This document shows, piece after piece, positions 44,119 through 53,062 of a DNA stretch of 64,000 bases; within the stretch, counting starts at the first letter, position 1, and each line of letters starts with the position of its first letter. Both the position numbers and the translations under genes were made by a program. This DNA comes from Ruegeria arenilitoris (GTDB lineage Bacteria; Pseudomonadota; Alphaproteobacteria; Rhodobacterales; Rhodobacteraceae). The DNA lies in NCBI RefSeq assembly GCF_013031355.1, contig NZ_WPZO01000013.1, forward strand, positions 1 through 64,000. Reading direction: 5' to 3'. The notes beneath the pieces are model-generated. The model was not told the origin of the DNA, searched no databases, and saw only the letters and a program-made list of their open reading frames with translations.

Positions 44119-45129
44119 ATGCGTTTCCTAGCTTTTGCCCTGGCCTTGACGCTGCCCTTGTCTGCGCTGGCACAAGATCGCGGTCCGATCCTGACCGCGA
44201 CGGTCAATGAGCATATCCTGCCTAGCTTCGCCGCGCTTTCCGACGCGAGCGGCGCGCTGGCGCAAGCGGCCCAGTCCGATTGCACCGCAACATCGCCCGA
44301 TCTGCGCGCGGCCTATCACGTGGCCTTTGACAGCTGGATTTCGGTCAGCCATCTGAGGTTCGGTCCTTCGGAAGTTGGCGACCGGGCCTTTGCGCTGGCC
44401 TTCTGGCCAGACACCAAAGGCTTCACGCCCAAGGCCCTGTCCGGCCTGATTGCCGCCGAAGACGATGCCGTCAAATCCCCAGACGCCTTTGCGGAAACTT
44501 CCATCGCAGGACGCGGGTTCTTTGCACTGGAGCAGATGCTCTACGACACACGCTTTGCGGATCAGGGCAGCGACACCTATCGCTGCGACCTGATACGGGC
44601 GATCGCCACAGACATCGATCGGAATGCCCACGCGATGGACGACGATTGGGCAAGCTTTGCAACAGCCCTGACGCAACCAGGCGAGAACAGCCCGTATCGG
44701 TCCGGCGATGAAGCGATGCAAGAGCTGTACAAGGCGCTCGTCACGGGTCTGGAATTCACCGGCGACACCCGCCTTGGCCGCCCGATGGGCACTTTCGACC
44801 GCCCGCGCCCCAATCGCGCCGAGGCACGCCGCTCTGAACGATCCCTGCGCCATGTGGAACTGTCCCTGATCGCGCTGCGCGATCTGGCGGCGCATCTGTC
44901 GGCAGATCACCCTGAAATCGCGGCCGATCTGGATGGCGCGTTCGACAAGGCCATAACCCGCGCGCAGGCGTTGAATGATCCGGCCCTTGCAGGCGTGGCC
45001 GAACCTCAGCGTCGGTTCCGGATCGAGGCGCTGCAGCAGTCGATCAACGATATCCGTGCCATCGCGTCAACCGAGCTTGGCCCGACATTGGGCATCAGTG
45101 CCGGGTTCAACTCATTGGACGGGGACTGA
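44119..45129 (+). CDS. Second imelysin-family protein
   Basis: A 336-aa exported protein: signal peptide about 1-18 (LTLPLSALAQD). The helical imelysin fold is recognisable in LRAAYHVAFDSWISVSHLRF and the C-terminal QRRFRIEALQQSINDIRAI. The GxHxxE motif is replaced by GRGFFALEQMLYD, so the metal-binding histidine is missing. This matches the second, degenerate imelysin often paired with IrpA. It lies in a tight run with the di-haem protein and DUF1513 (3-bp gaps). Confidence 0.85.
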   Translation: MRFLAFALALTLPLSALAQDRGPILTATVNEHILPSFAALSDASGALAQAAQSDCTATSPDLRAAYHVAFDSWISVSHLRFGPSEVGDRAFALAFWPDTKGFTPKALSGLIAAEDDAVKSPDAFAETSIAGRGFFALEQMLYDTRFADQGSDTYRCDLIRAIATDIDRNAHAMDDDWASFATALTQPGENSPYRSGDEAMQELYKALVTGLEFTGDTRLGRPMGTFDRPRPNRAEARRSERSLRHVELSLIALRDLAAHLSADHPEIAADLDGAFDKAITRAQALNDPALAGVAEPQRRFRIEALQQSINDIRAIASTELGPTLGISAGFNSLDGD

Positions 45130-45132
45130 CCC

Positions 45133-46215
45133 ATGCCAAACCGCCGACATTTTCTGGCCGGACTGGCCGCAAGCAGCCTGGTTCCACTTCGCGGCTGGGC
45201 CTCGGTCGGCGCACCGGACTATCTGGCGGCAGCCTTGTTTCCGGACGGCAGCTACCGATTGGCGGGCCTGGATACGGGTGGCGATATCCTGTTCGCGCTC
45301 CCCCTGCCCGCGCGCGGTCATGCGGCTGCAGCTCATCCCGTCAACGCGCAAGCGGTGGCCTTCGCCCGCCGCCCCGGCACTTTCGCTTTGGTCATTGATT
45401 GCGCGACAGGCACCGAGCTGACCCGGTTGACCGCCCCCGAAGGCCGTCATTTCTTTGGCCACGGCGTATTCTCACCCGATGGCACCCGGCTTTTCACCAC
45501 CGAGAACGATTATGAGGCCGGAGAAGGCGTGATCGGCATCTGGAACGCTGCTGACTACAGACGCTTGGGCGAGTTTCCATCAGGCGGCATTGGCCCCCAT
45601 GACATGCGGCTGATGCCAGACGGACAGACTTTGGTCATCGCCAATGGCGGCATCGAAACCCACCCTGACATGGGCCGCACCAAACTGAACCTGCCGACCA
45701 TGCAACCGCGCCTGTCCTATCTGGACCTGAACGGGACGGTTCTGGAACAGGTGGAACTGCCGCAGGCCCTGCACAAGAACTCGATCCGGCACCTGGCCGT
45801 GCGCCAAGACGGGCTGGTGGCGTTTGCGATGCAATGGCAGGGGGACAAGGCGCAACATCCGCCGCTACTGGGTCTGCACCGTCGCGGCGAGGCACCGCGC
45901 CTGCTGTCGTCTCCTGACGCCGAGCAAAGCACGTTGCAAGGTTATGCCGGCAGCATCGCCTTCTCCGGTGACGGAGAGGCCATTGCCATCACCTGCCCCC
46001 GTGGCAACGCCCTGCACCAGTTCAACGTCGCAAGCGGCCTGCTAACCGGTGCCTTCTCGCTGGAGGACGTCTGCGGCTTGGGTCCCGGACCCAGAGGTTT
46101 CGTTTTCACCACAGGCACCGGTATCGTCGGCGAACTGACCTCCAAGGTCCAAATTTCCGCCCGCCCGGACTGCCAATGGGACAATCATCTGATCCCAATT
46201 CGGCCAGCCGCATAA
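45133..46215 (+). CDS. DUF1513 beta-propeller-type protein, Tat-exported
   Basis: A 360-aa protein starting with a Tat-like signal (NRRHFLAGLAASSLVPLRGW). The body consists of WD/propeller-like repeats: GHGVFSPDGTRLFTTENDYE, PHDMRLMPDGQTLVIANGG and IRHLAVRQDGLVAFAMQWQG. DUF1513 proteins accompany imelysin and di-haem oxidoreductase genes in iron-uptake loci. Their biochemical role is unknown. Last gene of the run. Confidence 0.87.
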   Translation: MPNRRHFLAGLAASSLVPLRGWASVGAPDYLAAALFPDGSYRLAGLDTGGDILFALPLPARGHAAAAHPVNAQAVAFARRPGTFALVIDCATGTELTRLTAPEGRHFFGHGVFSPDGTRLFTTENDYEAGEGVIGIWNAADYRRLGEFPSGGIGPHDMRLMPDGQTLVIANGGIETHPDMGRTKLNLPTMQPRLSYLDLNGTVLEQVELPQALHKNSIRHLAVRQDGLVAFAMQWQGDKAQHPPLLGLHRRGEAPRLLSSPDAEQSTLQGYAGSIAFSGDGEAIAITCPRGNALHQFNVASGLLTGAFSLEDVCGLGPGPRGFVFTTGTGIVGELTSKVQISARPDCQWDNHLIPIRPAA

Positions 46216-46315
46216 ATTCGGCAAAACCCGTCACATAGATTACACTTGGACGAATCAAACTGCTGCCGTATTGGCGGGCGCTAAACTGGCACCCCTACGT
46301 TAAGGACCGACTTGA

Positions 46316-48205
46316 TTGAAACAGACGCCCGACGCACCGCATTCCATCTACGGGGTTGAAAAATGGGGCAAAGGCCTCATCGAGGTGACGGAGGATGGCG
46401 AGATCGGTCTGCGCAATCCCATGGCACCCGAGGCAGCGGCGATCAGCCTGCCCGGCATCCTGCACGATCTGGACGAACGCGGCATCAAGGCGCCGATGCT
46501 GTTGCGCATCAGCTCTTATCTTGAAAACGAGATCGCCCATATCAACGAAAGCTTTCGCGACGCCATCGCCCGGACTGGGTACAAGGGCACCTATCGCGGC
46601 GTGTTTCCGATCAAGGTGAACCAGCAGGCGCAGGTGGTCGACCGGATCGTCGAGTTTGGCAAGAAATACCAATACGGGCTGGAAGCCGGGTCCAAACCGG
46701 AACTGGTGATCGCCCTCGCCCACCGCCTGTCACGCGAGGCCCTGATCGTCTGCAACGGCGTCAAGGATGCCGAATTCATCCAACTTGCGATCCTCAGCCG
46801 CAAGATCGGATTTAACACGGTCATCGTTCTGGAAAGCCCAAAAGAGGCTGACACGGTGATCGGGGTCTATAACGAACTGGGTATCGAACCCTTGCTAGGC
46901 GTGCGGGTCAAGCTGACCAACCAGATCAGCGGTAAGTGGGAAGAAAGCTCGGGCGACCGCTCGGCCTTTGGTATGAATACCGACCAATTGGTCGCGACCG
47001 TGGATAAGCTGAAAGACGCTGGCCTGCTGCATTGCCTCAAACTGCAACACTCGCATCTTGGTTCGCAGGTGCAGGACGTCAACGACGTCCGCCGCGCCGT
47101 GGGCGAGGCCTGCCGCTACTACACCGAACTGACGCGTGAAGGCGTGCCGCTGACTCATCTGGACCTCGGCGGCGGTATGGGTGTCGACTATACGGGTGAG
47201 AAGAAGGCCGCCGAAAACTCGATCAACTACACGGTCGAGGAATACTGCGCCAACGTCGTGGAAACCGTGGCTTATGCAATGGATGAGGCAGAAGTTGCAC
47301 ACCCGACGCTGGTCACTGAAAGCGGCCGTGCGGTGGTGGCGACGTCCTCAATGCTGGTGTTCAACGTGTTGGAAAGCACGCTTTACGACGCGGCAACCGC
47401 ACCGGCGGTCGAGGCAGACGATCACCATATCCTCTCTGACCTCGCGGCGGTGCAGGGATATCTGTCCTGCGACCGGCTGCAGGAATGTTGGAACGACGCC
47501 AACTTCTATCGCAACGAACTGCGCGCCCTATTCCGCCGCGGCTATGTCGACCTGCGCCAGATGGCCCGGGGCGAGCGGATCTATCTGTCTCTGATGGCCC
47601 GGATCAAGGCTTTGGCGGCCAGCGACGAGATGGAAACCGATGTGGATGACCAGCTTGAGAAAGTGGCTGACATCTACCACTGCAACTTCTCGCTGTTCCA
47701 ATCCCTGCCCGACGTCTGGGCCATCGACCAGCTTCACCCGATAGTGCCGCTGCAAAGTCTGAACCAGACGCCGGACCGCCGGGCGGTTCTGTCCGACATC
47801 ACCTGCGATAGCGACGGCAAGATCGACCGCTTCATTCTGGCTGATGGCGTCTCGCCCAGCCTTCCGGTGCATTCCCTGCCCGAGGACGACGAATACTACA
47901 TGGGCGTCTTCTTTGTCGGCGCTTACCAGGAAACGCTGGGCGATCTGCACAACCTGTTCGGCGACACCAACGTGGTCACCATCGACCTCCGGGCCGATGG
48001 CGGGTTCGATCTGCTGCACGAGCAAGAGGGCGACACGATTTCCGAAGTTCTGTCCTATGTCGAATTCGACCCGCAGGACTGCGTCGCCGCCTTCCGCAAA
48101 ATGGTGGACGAGGCGATCTCGACCGGTACTCTGAAAGCCAAAGACCGCAAAACCCTGATGAGCGCCTATCGCGACTCGATCAACGGCTACACCTATTACG
48201 AATAA
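46316..48205 (+). CDS. speA: Biosynthetic arginine decarboxylase
   Basis: A 629-aa fold-type-III PLP enzyme (alanine-racemase-like barrel) making agmatine from arginine. The cofactor lysine is Lys100 in YRGVFPIKVNQQ. Further features: GLEAGSKPEL, HSHLGSQV, LDLGGGMGVDY and the C-terminal YVEFDPQDCV. The start is TTG 46316 with AAGGA upstream. It heads a polyamine cluster: SpeA, carboxyspermidine dehydrogenase, carboxyspermidine decarboxylase, agmatinase. Confidence 0.94.
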   Translation: MKQTPDAPHSIYGVEKWGKGLIEVTEDGEIGLRNPMAPEAAAISLPGILHDLDERGIKAPMLLRISSYLENEIAHINESFRDAIARTGYKGTYRGVFPIKVNQQAQVVDRIVEFGKKYQYGLEAGSKPELVIALAHRLSREALIVCNGVKDAEFIQLAILSRKIGFNTVIVLESPKEADTVIGVYNELGIEPLLGVRVKLTNQISGKWEESSGDRSAFGMNTDQLVATVDKLKDAGLLHCLKLQHSHLGSQVQDVNDVRRAVGEACRYYTELTREGVPLTHLDLGGGMGVDYTGEKKAAENSINYTVEEYCANVVETVAYAMDEAEVAHPTLVTESGRAVVATSSMLVFNVLESTLYDAATAPAVEADDHHILSDLAAVQGYLSCDRLQECWNDANFYRNELRALFRRGYVDLRQMARGERIYLSLMARIKALAASDEMETDVDDQLEKVADIYHCNFSLFQSLPDVWAIDQLHPIVPLQSLNQTPDRRAVLSDITCDSDGKIDRFILADGVSPSLPVHSLPEDDEYYMGVFFVGAYQETLGDLHNLFGDTNVVTIDLRADGGFDLLHEQEGDTISEVLSYVEFDPQDCVAAFRKMVDEAISTGTLKAKDRKTLMSAYRDSINGYTYYE

Positions 48206-48230
48206 CCCCCTGTGAGAGGAGATTACCCCC

Positions 48231-49454
48231 ATGGGTACTTTGAGTGGCAAAACACTGGTTGTCGGCGCAGGCGGCGTATCGCACGCCGCCGTGCACAAGA
48301 TGGCAATGAATTCGGACATCTTTACCGAGATCACTCTGGCCAGCCGAACCAAATCAAAATGCGACGCCATCGCCAAAGCGGTGAAAGAGCGTGTGGGCGT
48401 TGATATCGCAACCGCTGAACTGGACGCTTACAAGGTCGAAGACACGGTCAAGCTGATCAAGGAAACCGGTGCGGAAATCCTCGTGAATCTCGCCCTGCCC
48501 TATCAGGATCTGGTGCTGATGGATGCTTGTCTAGAGGCCGGTATCCACTATCTCGACACCGCCAACTATGAACCCGAGGATGAGGCCAAGTTCGAATATC
48601 ACTGGCAGTGGGCCTATCAGGAGCGGTTCAAAGAGGCCGGCCTGACCGCCATCCTTGGCTCGGGCTTCGATCCGGGCGTGACCAGCGTGTTCGCCAAATG
48701 GCTGAAGAAACACAAGCTGGACACGATCCGTCAGATCGACGTTCTGGACGCCAATGGCGGCTCGAACGATCAGGAGTTCGCGACCAACTTCAACCCGGAA
48801 ATCAACCTGCGCGAAGTGCTAGCCGAAGTACGTCACTGGGAAGGTGGCGAGTGGAAGCACTCCCCCGCCATGACCCATAAGGTCGAGTTCGACTTTCCGG
48901 CCATCGGCCCCAAGAACATGTACCTGATGTATCACGAGGAACTGGAGTCGCTGTCGACTCACTTCCCCGAGATCGAGCGCGCCCGCTTCTGGATGACATT
49001 CGGCGATGCCTACATCACCCACGCCAAGGTGTTGGAAAACGTCGGCATGACCCGCATCGACCCGGTGATGCATGACGGCAAGGAGATCATTCCGATCCAA
49101 TTCCTGAAAACCCTGCTGCCCGATCCCGGTGATCTGGGCGCGGAAACCAAGGGCAAGGCCTGCATCGGCGACATCGCCACGGGTCAGGCCAAGGATGGCT
49201 CGGGCGAGAAGACCTATTACATCTACAACATCTGCGACCACGAAGAATGCTATGCCGAGGTCGGCAGCCAGGCGGTCAGCTACACCACCGGCGTCCCCGC
49301 CATGATCGGCGCGGCGCAGGTGCTGAAGGGCAACTGGACTGAGCCGGGCGTGTGGAACATGGAACAGCTCGACCCGGATAACTTCATGGACATGCTGAAC
49401 GAACACGGCCTGCCGTGGCAGGTCCACGAACTCGACGGGCCGGTCGAATTCTGA
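48231..49454 (+). CDS. Carboxy(nor)spermidine dehydrogenase
   Basis: A 407-aa saccharopine-dehydrogenase-family enzyme: Rossmann motif VVGAGGVSHAAVHK, NLALPYQDLVLMDACLEAG, HYLDTANYEP and GSGFDPGVTSVF. In this pathway it joins putrescine and aspartate semialdehyde with NADPH to give carboxyspermidine. It is 25 bp after speA. Its partner decarboxylase (NspC) is next, so the assignment is well supported over lysine metabolism. Confidence 0.93.
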   Translation: MGTLSGKTLVVGAGGVSHAAVHKMAMNSDIFTEITLASRTKSKCDAIAKAVKERVGVDIATAELDAYKVEDTVKLIKETGAEILVNLALPYQDLVLMDACLEAGIHYLDTANYEPEDEAKFEYHWQWAYQERFKEAGLTAILGSGFDPGVTSVFAKWLKKHKLDTIRQIDVLDANGGSNDQEFATNFNPEINLREVLAEVRHWEGGEWKHSPAMTHKVEFDFPAIGPKNMYLMYHEELESLSTHFPEIERARFWMTFGDAYITHAKVLENVGMTRIDPVMHDGKEIIPIQFLKTLLPDPGDLGAETKGKACIGDIATGQAKDGSGEKTYYIYNICDHEECYAEVGSQAVSYTTGVPAMIGAAQVLKGNWTEPGVWNMEQLDPDNFMDMLNEHGLPWQVHELDGPVEF

Positions 49455-49491
49455 TCCGCTAGCTTCATCTGGCTGTAGATATCTCGGGGGT

Positions 49492-49510
49492 CCGGGGGCA
49501 GAGCCCCCGG
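49492..49510 (+). other. GC-rich hairpin between dehydrogenase and decarboxylase genes
   Basis: CCGGGGGC (49492-49499) pairs with GCCCCCGG (49503-49510) around loop AGA. No T run follows, so it is more likely an mRNA stability or attenuation element than a full terminator. Confidence 0.55.
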
Positions 49511-49537
49511 CCTCTCCACTTAACGGAGACGCCGGAC

Positions 49538-50707
49538 ATGTCCGACATGATGACCACACAAGCCGGGGACGCCGGAGCCTTCCGCAACTTCGACCTCAGC
49601 CGCGTGCCCACCCCGTGTTTCGTGGTCGATGAAAAGGCCGTCGAACGCAACCTGACGGTCCTTGCTGACATCGGCACCCGATCTGGCGCGCATGTGCTAA
49701 GTGCGCTCAAGGCGTTTTCCATGTTCTCGCTGGCCCCGCTGGTCCGCCAGCACCTCGGCGGCACCTGCGCCAGCGGCATCTATGAGGCGCGTCTGGGCCG
49801 TGAGGAATACGGCGGTGAGGTCGCTACCTTCTGCGCTGGGTACAAAGACGCCGACATGGACGAAATCCTGTCGCTGTCCGACCACATCATCTTCAACTCT
49901 CCGGCGCAAAAGGACCGGTTCCTTGCCAAAGCCCAAGCCGCCAATGTTCAGGTGGGTCTGCGCGTCAACCCGGAACATTCCGAGGGTGAGATACCGAAAT
50001 ACGATCCCTGCGCGCCCTGCTCACGCCTTGGCACGCCAGTCAGCCAACTGACCGCCGAGACAATGACCGGCGTGGACGGCCTGCACATGCATACGCTCTG
50101 CGAACAGGGGTTCGAACCGCTGCAGCGCACATGGGACGCCGTTGAACCGAAACTCAAACCTTACCTGAGCCAGCTCAAATGGCTGAACTTCGGTGGCGGT
50201 CACCACATCACCCGTGACGACTACGACCGCGAGGGACTGGTGGCCTTCATCAAAACCATCCGCGAGACATACGACATCGACGTTTATCTCGAACCCGGCG
50301 AAGCTGTGGCGCTGGACGCGGGTATTCTGGTCGGAGAGATCCTCGACCTGCCAACCAATGGCATGAGCCTTGCCATCACCGATATCTCGGCCACCTGCCA
50401 TATGCCCGATGTGATCGAGGCGCCCTATCGCCCCGCCCTGATGAACGAGGCCGAGGCGGGCCATACCTACCGACTGGGCGGTCCTTCCTGCCTGGCCGGT
50501 GACGTGATCGGTGACTACACGTGGGATCAACCGCTTGAGATCGGACAGCGGTTCGCCTTCCTCGATCAGGCGCATTACTCGATGGTCAAGACCAACACAT
50601 TCAACGGTGTACCCTTGCCGACCATCGCCTTGTGGAACAGCGAAACGGACGAACTGAAGATCATCAAACAGTTCGGCTATGACGACTTTAAGGACAGACT
50701 CTCATGA
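49538..50707 (+). CDS. nspC: Carboxy(nor)spermidine decarboxylase
   Basis: A 389-aa PLP barrel enzyme. PLP lysine Lys58 in LSALKAFSMFSL; HMHTLCEQ; LNFGGGHHI; EPGEAVALDAG; and GGPSCLAGDVIGDY, which supplies the catalytic Cys. It removes CO2 from carboxyspermidine to yield spermidine. GGAGA precedes ATG 49538. The stop overlaps the agmatinase start (ATGA), confirming operon structure. Confidence 0.95.
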   Translation: MSDMMTTQAGDAGAFRNFDLSRVPTPCFVVDEKAVERNLTVLADIGTRSGAHVLSALKAFSMFSLAPLVRQHLGGTCASGIYEARLGREEYGGEVATFCAGYKDADMDEILSLSDHIIFNSPAQKDRFLAKAQAANVQVGLRVNPEHSEGEIPKYDPCAPCSRLGTPVSQLTAETMTGVDGLHMHTLCEQGFEPLQRTWDAVEPKLKPYLSQLKWLNFGGGHHITRDDYDREGLVAFIKTIRETYDIDVYLEPGEAVALDAGILVGEILDLPTNGMSLAITDISATCHMPDVIEAPYRPALMNEAEAGHTYRLGGPSCLAGDVIGDYTWDQPLEIGQRFAFLDQAHYSMVKTNTFNGVPLPTIALWNSETDELKIIKQFGYDDFKDRLS

Positions 50708-51546
50708 GCATTTTCCTCGACAGTGAACTCACCACATCAGAGCGCACCGAAGACGCCCGGTTCCGCGTGATCCCCGTTCCTCTGGAACGCACCGTGTCCT
50801 ATGGATCGGGCACCGCCAAAGGCCCCGAGGCTATCATCGAGGCCAGCAACGAACTGGAACGCATCACCGGTCACGCCGAACCCTGCGTCGAAGGTATTTT
50901 TACCGAAGAGCCCGTGGATTGTGATGCGTCGCTCTCCGAGATCATGGAGCGCCTCGCCCAGCGCACCGAGGCCGCCGTGCGTGAGGGCAAAGTGCCGGTC
51001 ACTTTGGGCGGGGAACATTCGCTCAGCTACGGTGCAGTGATGGGGGTTGCACGCGCGCTGAACCAGCCGATCGGCATTGTCCAGATCGACGCCCACGCTG
51101 ACCTGCGCAATGCCTACCAGGGTGAAAAACACTCTCACGCGTCGGTCATGCACCTGCTGGCCGAGGAAGGTGTCCGTCTGGCGCAATTCGGCGTCCGCGC
51201 CTTTTCCACCGAAGAGGCCAAAAGCCGTCTGAAGAACCGCGTGTTCCACGTGGATGCTGAGGACCTGGTGACCGGCAACATCCACGCCGTTGACCTGCCC
51301 GAAGATTTCCCCGAGCTGGTCTATGTCAGCTTTGATGTCGACGGGCTGGACCCGTCCCAAATGCCCGCGACCGGCACACCGGTTCCGGGAGGTCTGGGGT
51401 ACTACCAGGCGCTGCGGCTGGTCGAACACGCCCTGAAGGGCCGCAAATGCGTGGGCTTCGACGTGGTCGAGCTGGCCCCGGACGGCAATGCCGCCTGGGA
51501 CTTTACTGCAGCTCAGATCGTCTATCGGCTGATGGCCGCCTGTTAA
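50704..51546 (+). CDS. speB: Agmatinase (arginase/ureohydrolase family)
   Basis: A 280-aa enzyme with the dinuclear Mn motifs GGEHS, DAHADLR and SFDVDGLDPSQMP. With SpeA in the same cluster, agmatine hydrolysis to putrescine and urea is the natural role. It supplies putrescine to the carboxyspermidine branch. It overlaps nspC by 4 bp and ends convergently with the HD gene (4-bp overlap). Confidence 0.92.
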   Translation: MSIFLDSELTTSERTEDARFRVIPVPLERTVSYGSGTAKGPEAIIEASNELERITGHAEPCVEGIFTEEPVDCDASLSEIMERLAQRTEAAVREGKVPVTLGGEHSLSYGAVMGVARALNQPIGIVQIDAHADLRNAYQGEKHSHASVMHLLAEEGVRLAQFGVRAFSTEEAKSRLKNRVFHVDAEDLVTGNIHAVDLPEDFPELVYVSFDVDGLDPSQMPATGTPVPGGLGYYQALRLVEHALKGRKCVGFDVVELAPDGNAAWDFTAAQIVYRLMAAC

Positions 51547-52133
51547 TCCTCGGCGGTCTCATTGAGCTCCATGTGCCCCTCGCCCTTGTTCAGGATGCGG
51601 CGCAGCATGGGTTCGAAGAACTCCAGCGGTTTGGTCGGGTAGTCCGGGTCGAACGCTTTCTGATCGTATTCATGGCAGAAATAGCGGCAGTCCTCCCAAT
51701 AGGGGCTGTCGCGATATTTGTCGCGCGCGTTGCGGTCCCCGCCCAGGTGGTGGTTGTAATAGTACCCTTGGAACACGCAGTGATGCTTGAGAATCCAATA
51801 GGTCTTCTCGCTGACGTAGGGCTTCATCATCGCCGCTGACAGCTCACCATGATTGTAGGGCGACAGGATATCGCCGGTGTCGTGGATCAGCGCGGCAACA
51901 ACCAGTTCCTCATCCGCACCATCCTCATAGGCACGCGTCGCGGCCTGCAGACTGTGCTGATAGCGGTTGACCGGGTAAGGCGTCCACTCTTCGTCCAACG
52001 AGCGGATTGCGTCCAGAATCCGATCCGGCAAGGCGGCATTGAAGCTCTCTTCATACTCCATAACGGCGTCCCAGTCGGCTTTTGTGGCCTCTTCAAAACT
52101 GGTCCAGGTGGGTTTGTGGCTCTTGTCCAGCAT
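51543..52133 (-). CDS. HD-domain phosphohydrolase
   Basis: A 196-aa cytoplasmic protein with the HD signature: His in YQHSLQAATRAYEDG, then ALIHDTGDILSPYNHGE and later HHCVFQGYYYNHHLGGD. Proteins of this type resemble phosphonate-catabolism HD enzymes and myo-inositol oxygenase-like folds. The substrate is unknown. ATG 52133 follows AAAGGA; the frame is open further upstream without support. Divergent from a LysR gene that may regulate it. Confidence 0.82.
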   Translation of the reverse strand: MLDKSHKPTWTSFEEATKADWDAVMEYEESFNAALPDRILDAIRSLDEEWTPYPVNRYQHSLQAATRAYEDGADEELVVAALIHDTGDILSPYNHGELSAAMMKPYVSEKTYWILKHHCVFQGYYYNHHLGGDRNARDKYRDSPYWEDCRYFCHEYDQKAFDPDYPTKPLEFFEPMLRRILNKGEGHMELNETAED

Positions 52134-52234
52134 GGCGCGTTCCTTTGGCTTATCTGTCGGTGTCAGATTAGCCCGGATCGTATGCTCAAAAAAATGAATT
52201 GATTTTATCACTACGATGAAAAAATACTTTCGAC

Positions 52235-53062
52235 ATGCAACTCAAGGCAATCGAGACCTTTCTGTGCGTGGCCGAGACCGGCGGCTTTCATGCCGCTGCC
52301 CGCAAGCTGAATGTGACCCAGACAGCCGTCAGCGCCCGTATCCGTCTGATCGAAGAGGAAACCGGGAAGCCGCTGTTTACGCGCGGCGCCGGCGGCACCA
52401 GCCTGACCGATTTCGGGCGACAGTTCCGGCCATATGCGGAACAGATGTTGTCGCTGTGGTCCTTCGCCTCGCACGATTTGCCTGCACAAACGCAGAACCG
52501 CGTCGCCCTGCGCCTCGGCGCGCAGTTGAGCATCTGGGACCCGTTGCTGGTCGATCTTGCCGTGCGGTTCGAAAAGCGCCTGGGGCATCTGCTGCTGACA
52601 CTGAACTATGACCACGACCTGCATATGGTCGAGGCAGTCGCCACCCATGTTCTGGACGCAGCACTAACACATGAACAGCCATCCGACCCGCGCATTCAGG
52701 CCTACGAATTGAACCCCGAACGCCTGATGCTGGTCGAAACTCCGACTACGGACGACCCGGTTTTCATCAATCTCGAACTGGGCGAGGTCTATCAGGATCA
52801 CGTGCGTTCGGCTGCGCGGCAGGCGGCGGGGCAAACCGTGTTTCTGGGCAATTGCCTGATGGCCCTGCGCTATGTCCTGCGGCGGGGCGGAACGGGGTAT
52901 TTCCCGGAATATGTCATCAGGGATCACCTGTCAGCGGGTGAGTTGATCCCGGTGGCCGGTGCCATCGATCTGATGCTGCCCCTGTTTCTGGTAACCCGTC
53001 GTGACAGCACCACAACCGAGGACATCCTGTCATGCCTGACCGATCTGCGCGCGACAGACTAA
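52235..53062 (+). CDS. LysR-family transcriptional regulator
   Basis: A 275-aa regulator: N-terminal winged helix (IETFLCVAETGGFHAAARKL, TQTAVSARIRLIEEETGKPL) and a periplasmic-binding-like effector domain. It is divergent from the HD gene (101-bp gap). Its end overlaps the convergent LptF-like gene by 4 bp. The effector is unknown; the HD gene is the probable target by the usual divergent LysR layout. Confidence 0.9.
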   Translation: MQLKAIETFLCVAETGGFHAAARKLNVTQTAVSARIRLIEEETGKPLFTRGAGGTSLTDFGRQFRPYAEQMLSLWSFASHDLPAQTQNRVALRLGAQLSIWDPLLVDLAVRFEKRLGHLLLTLNYDHDLHMVEAVATHVLDAALTHEQPSDPRIQAYELNPERLMLVETPTTDDPVFINLELGEVYQDHVRSAARQAAGQTVFLGNCLMALRYVLRRGGTGYFPEYVIRDHLSAGELIPVAGAIDLMLPLFLVTRRDSTTTEDILSCLTDLRATD

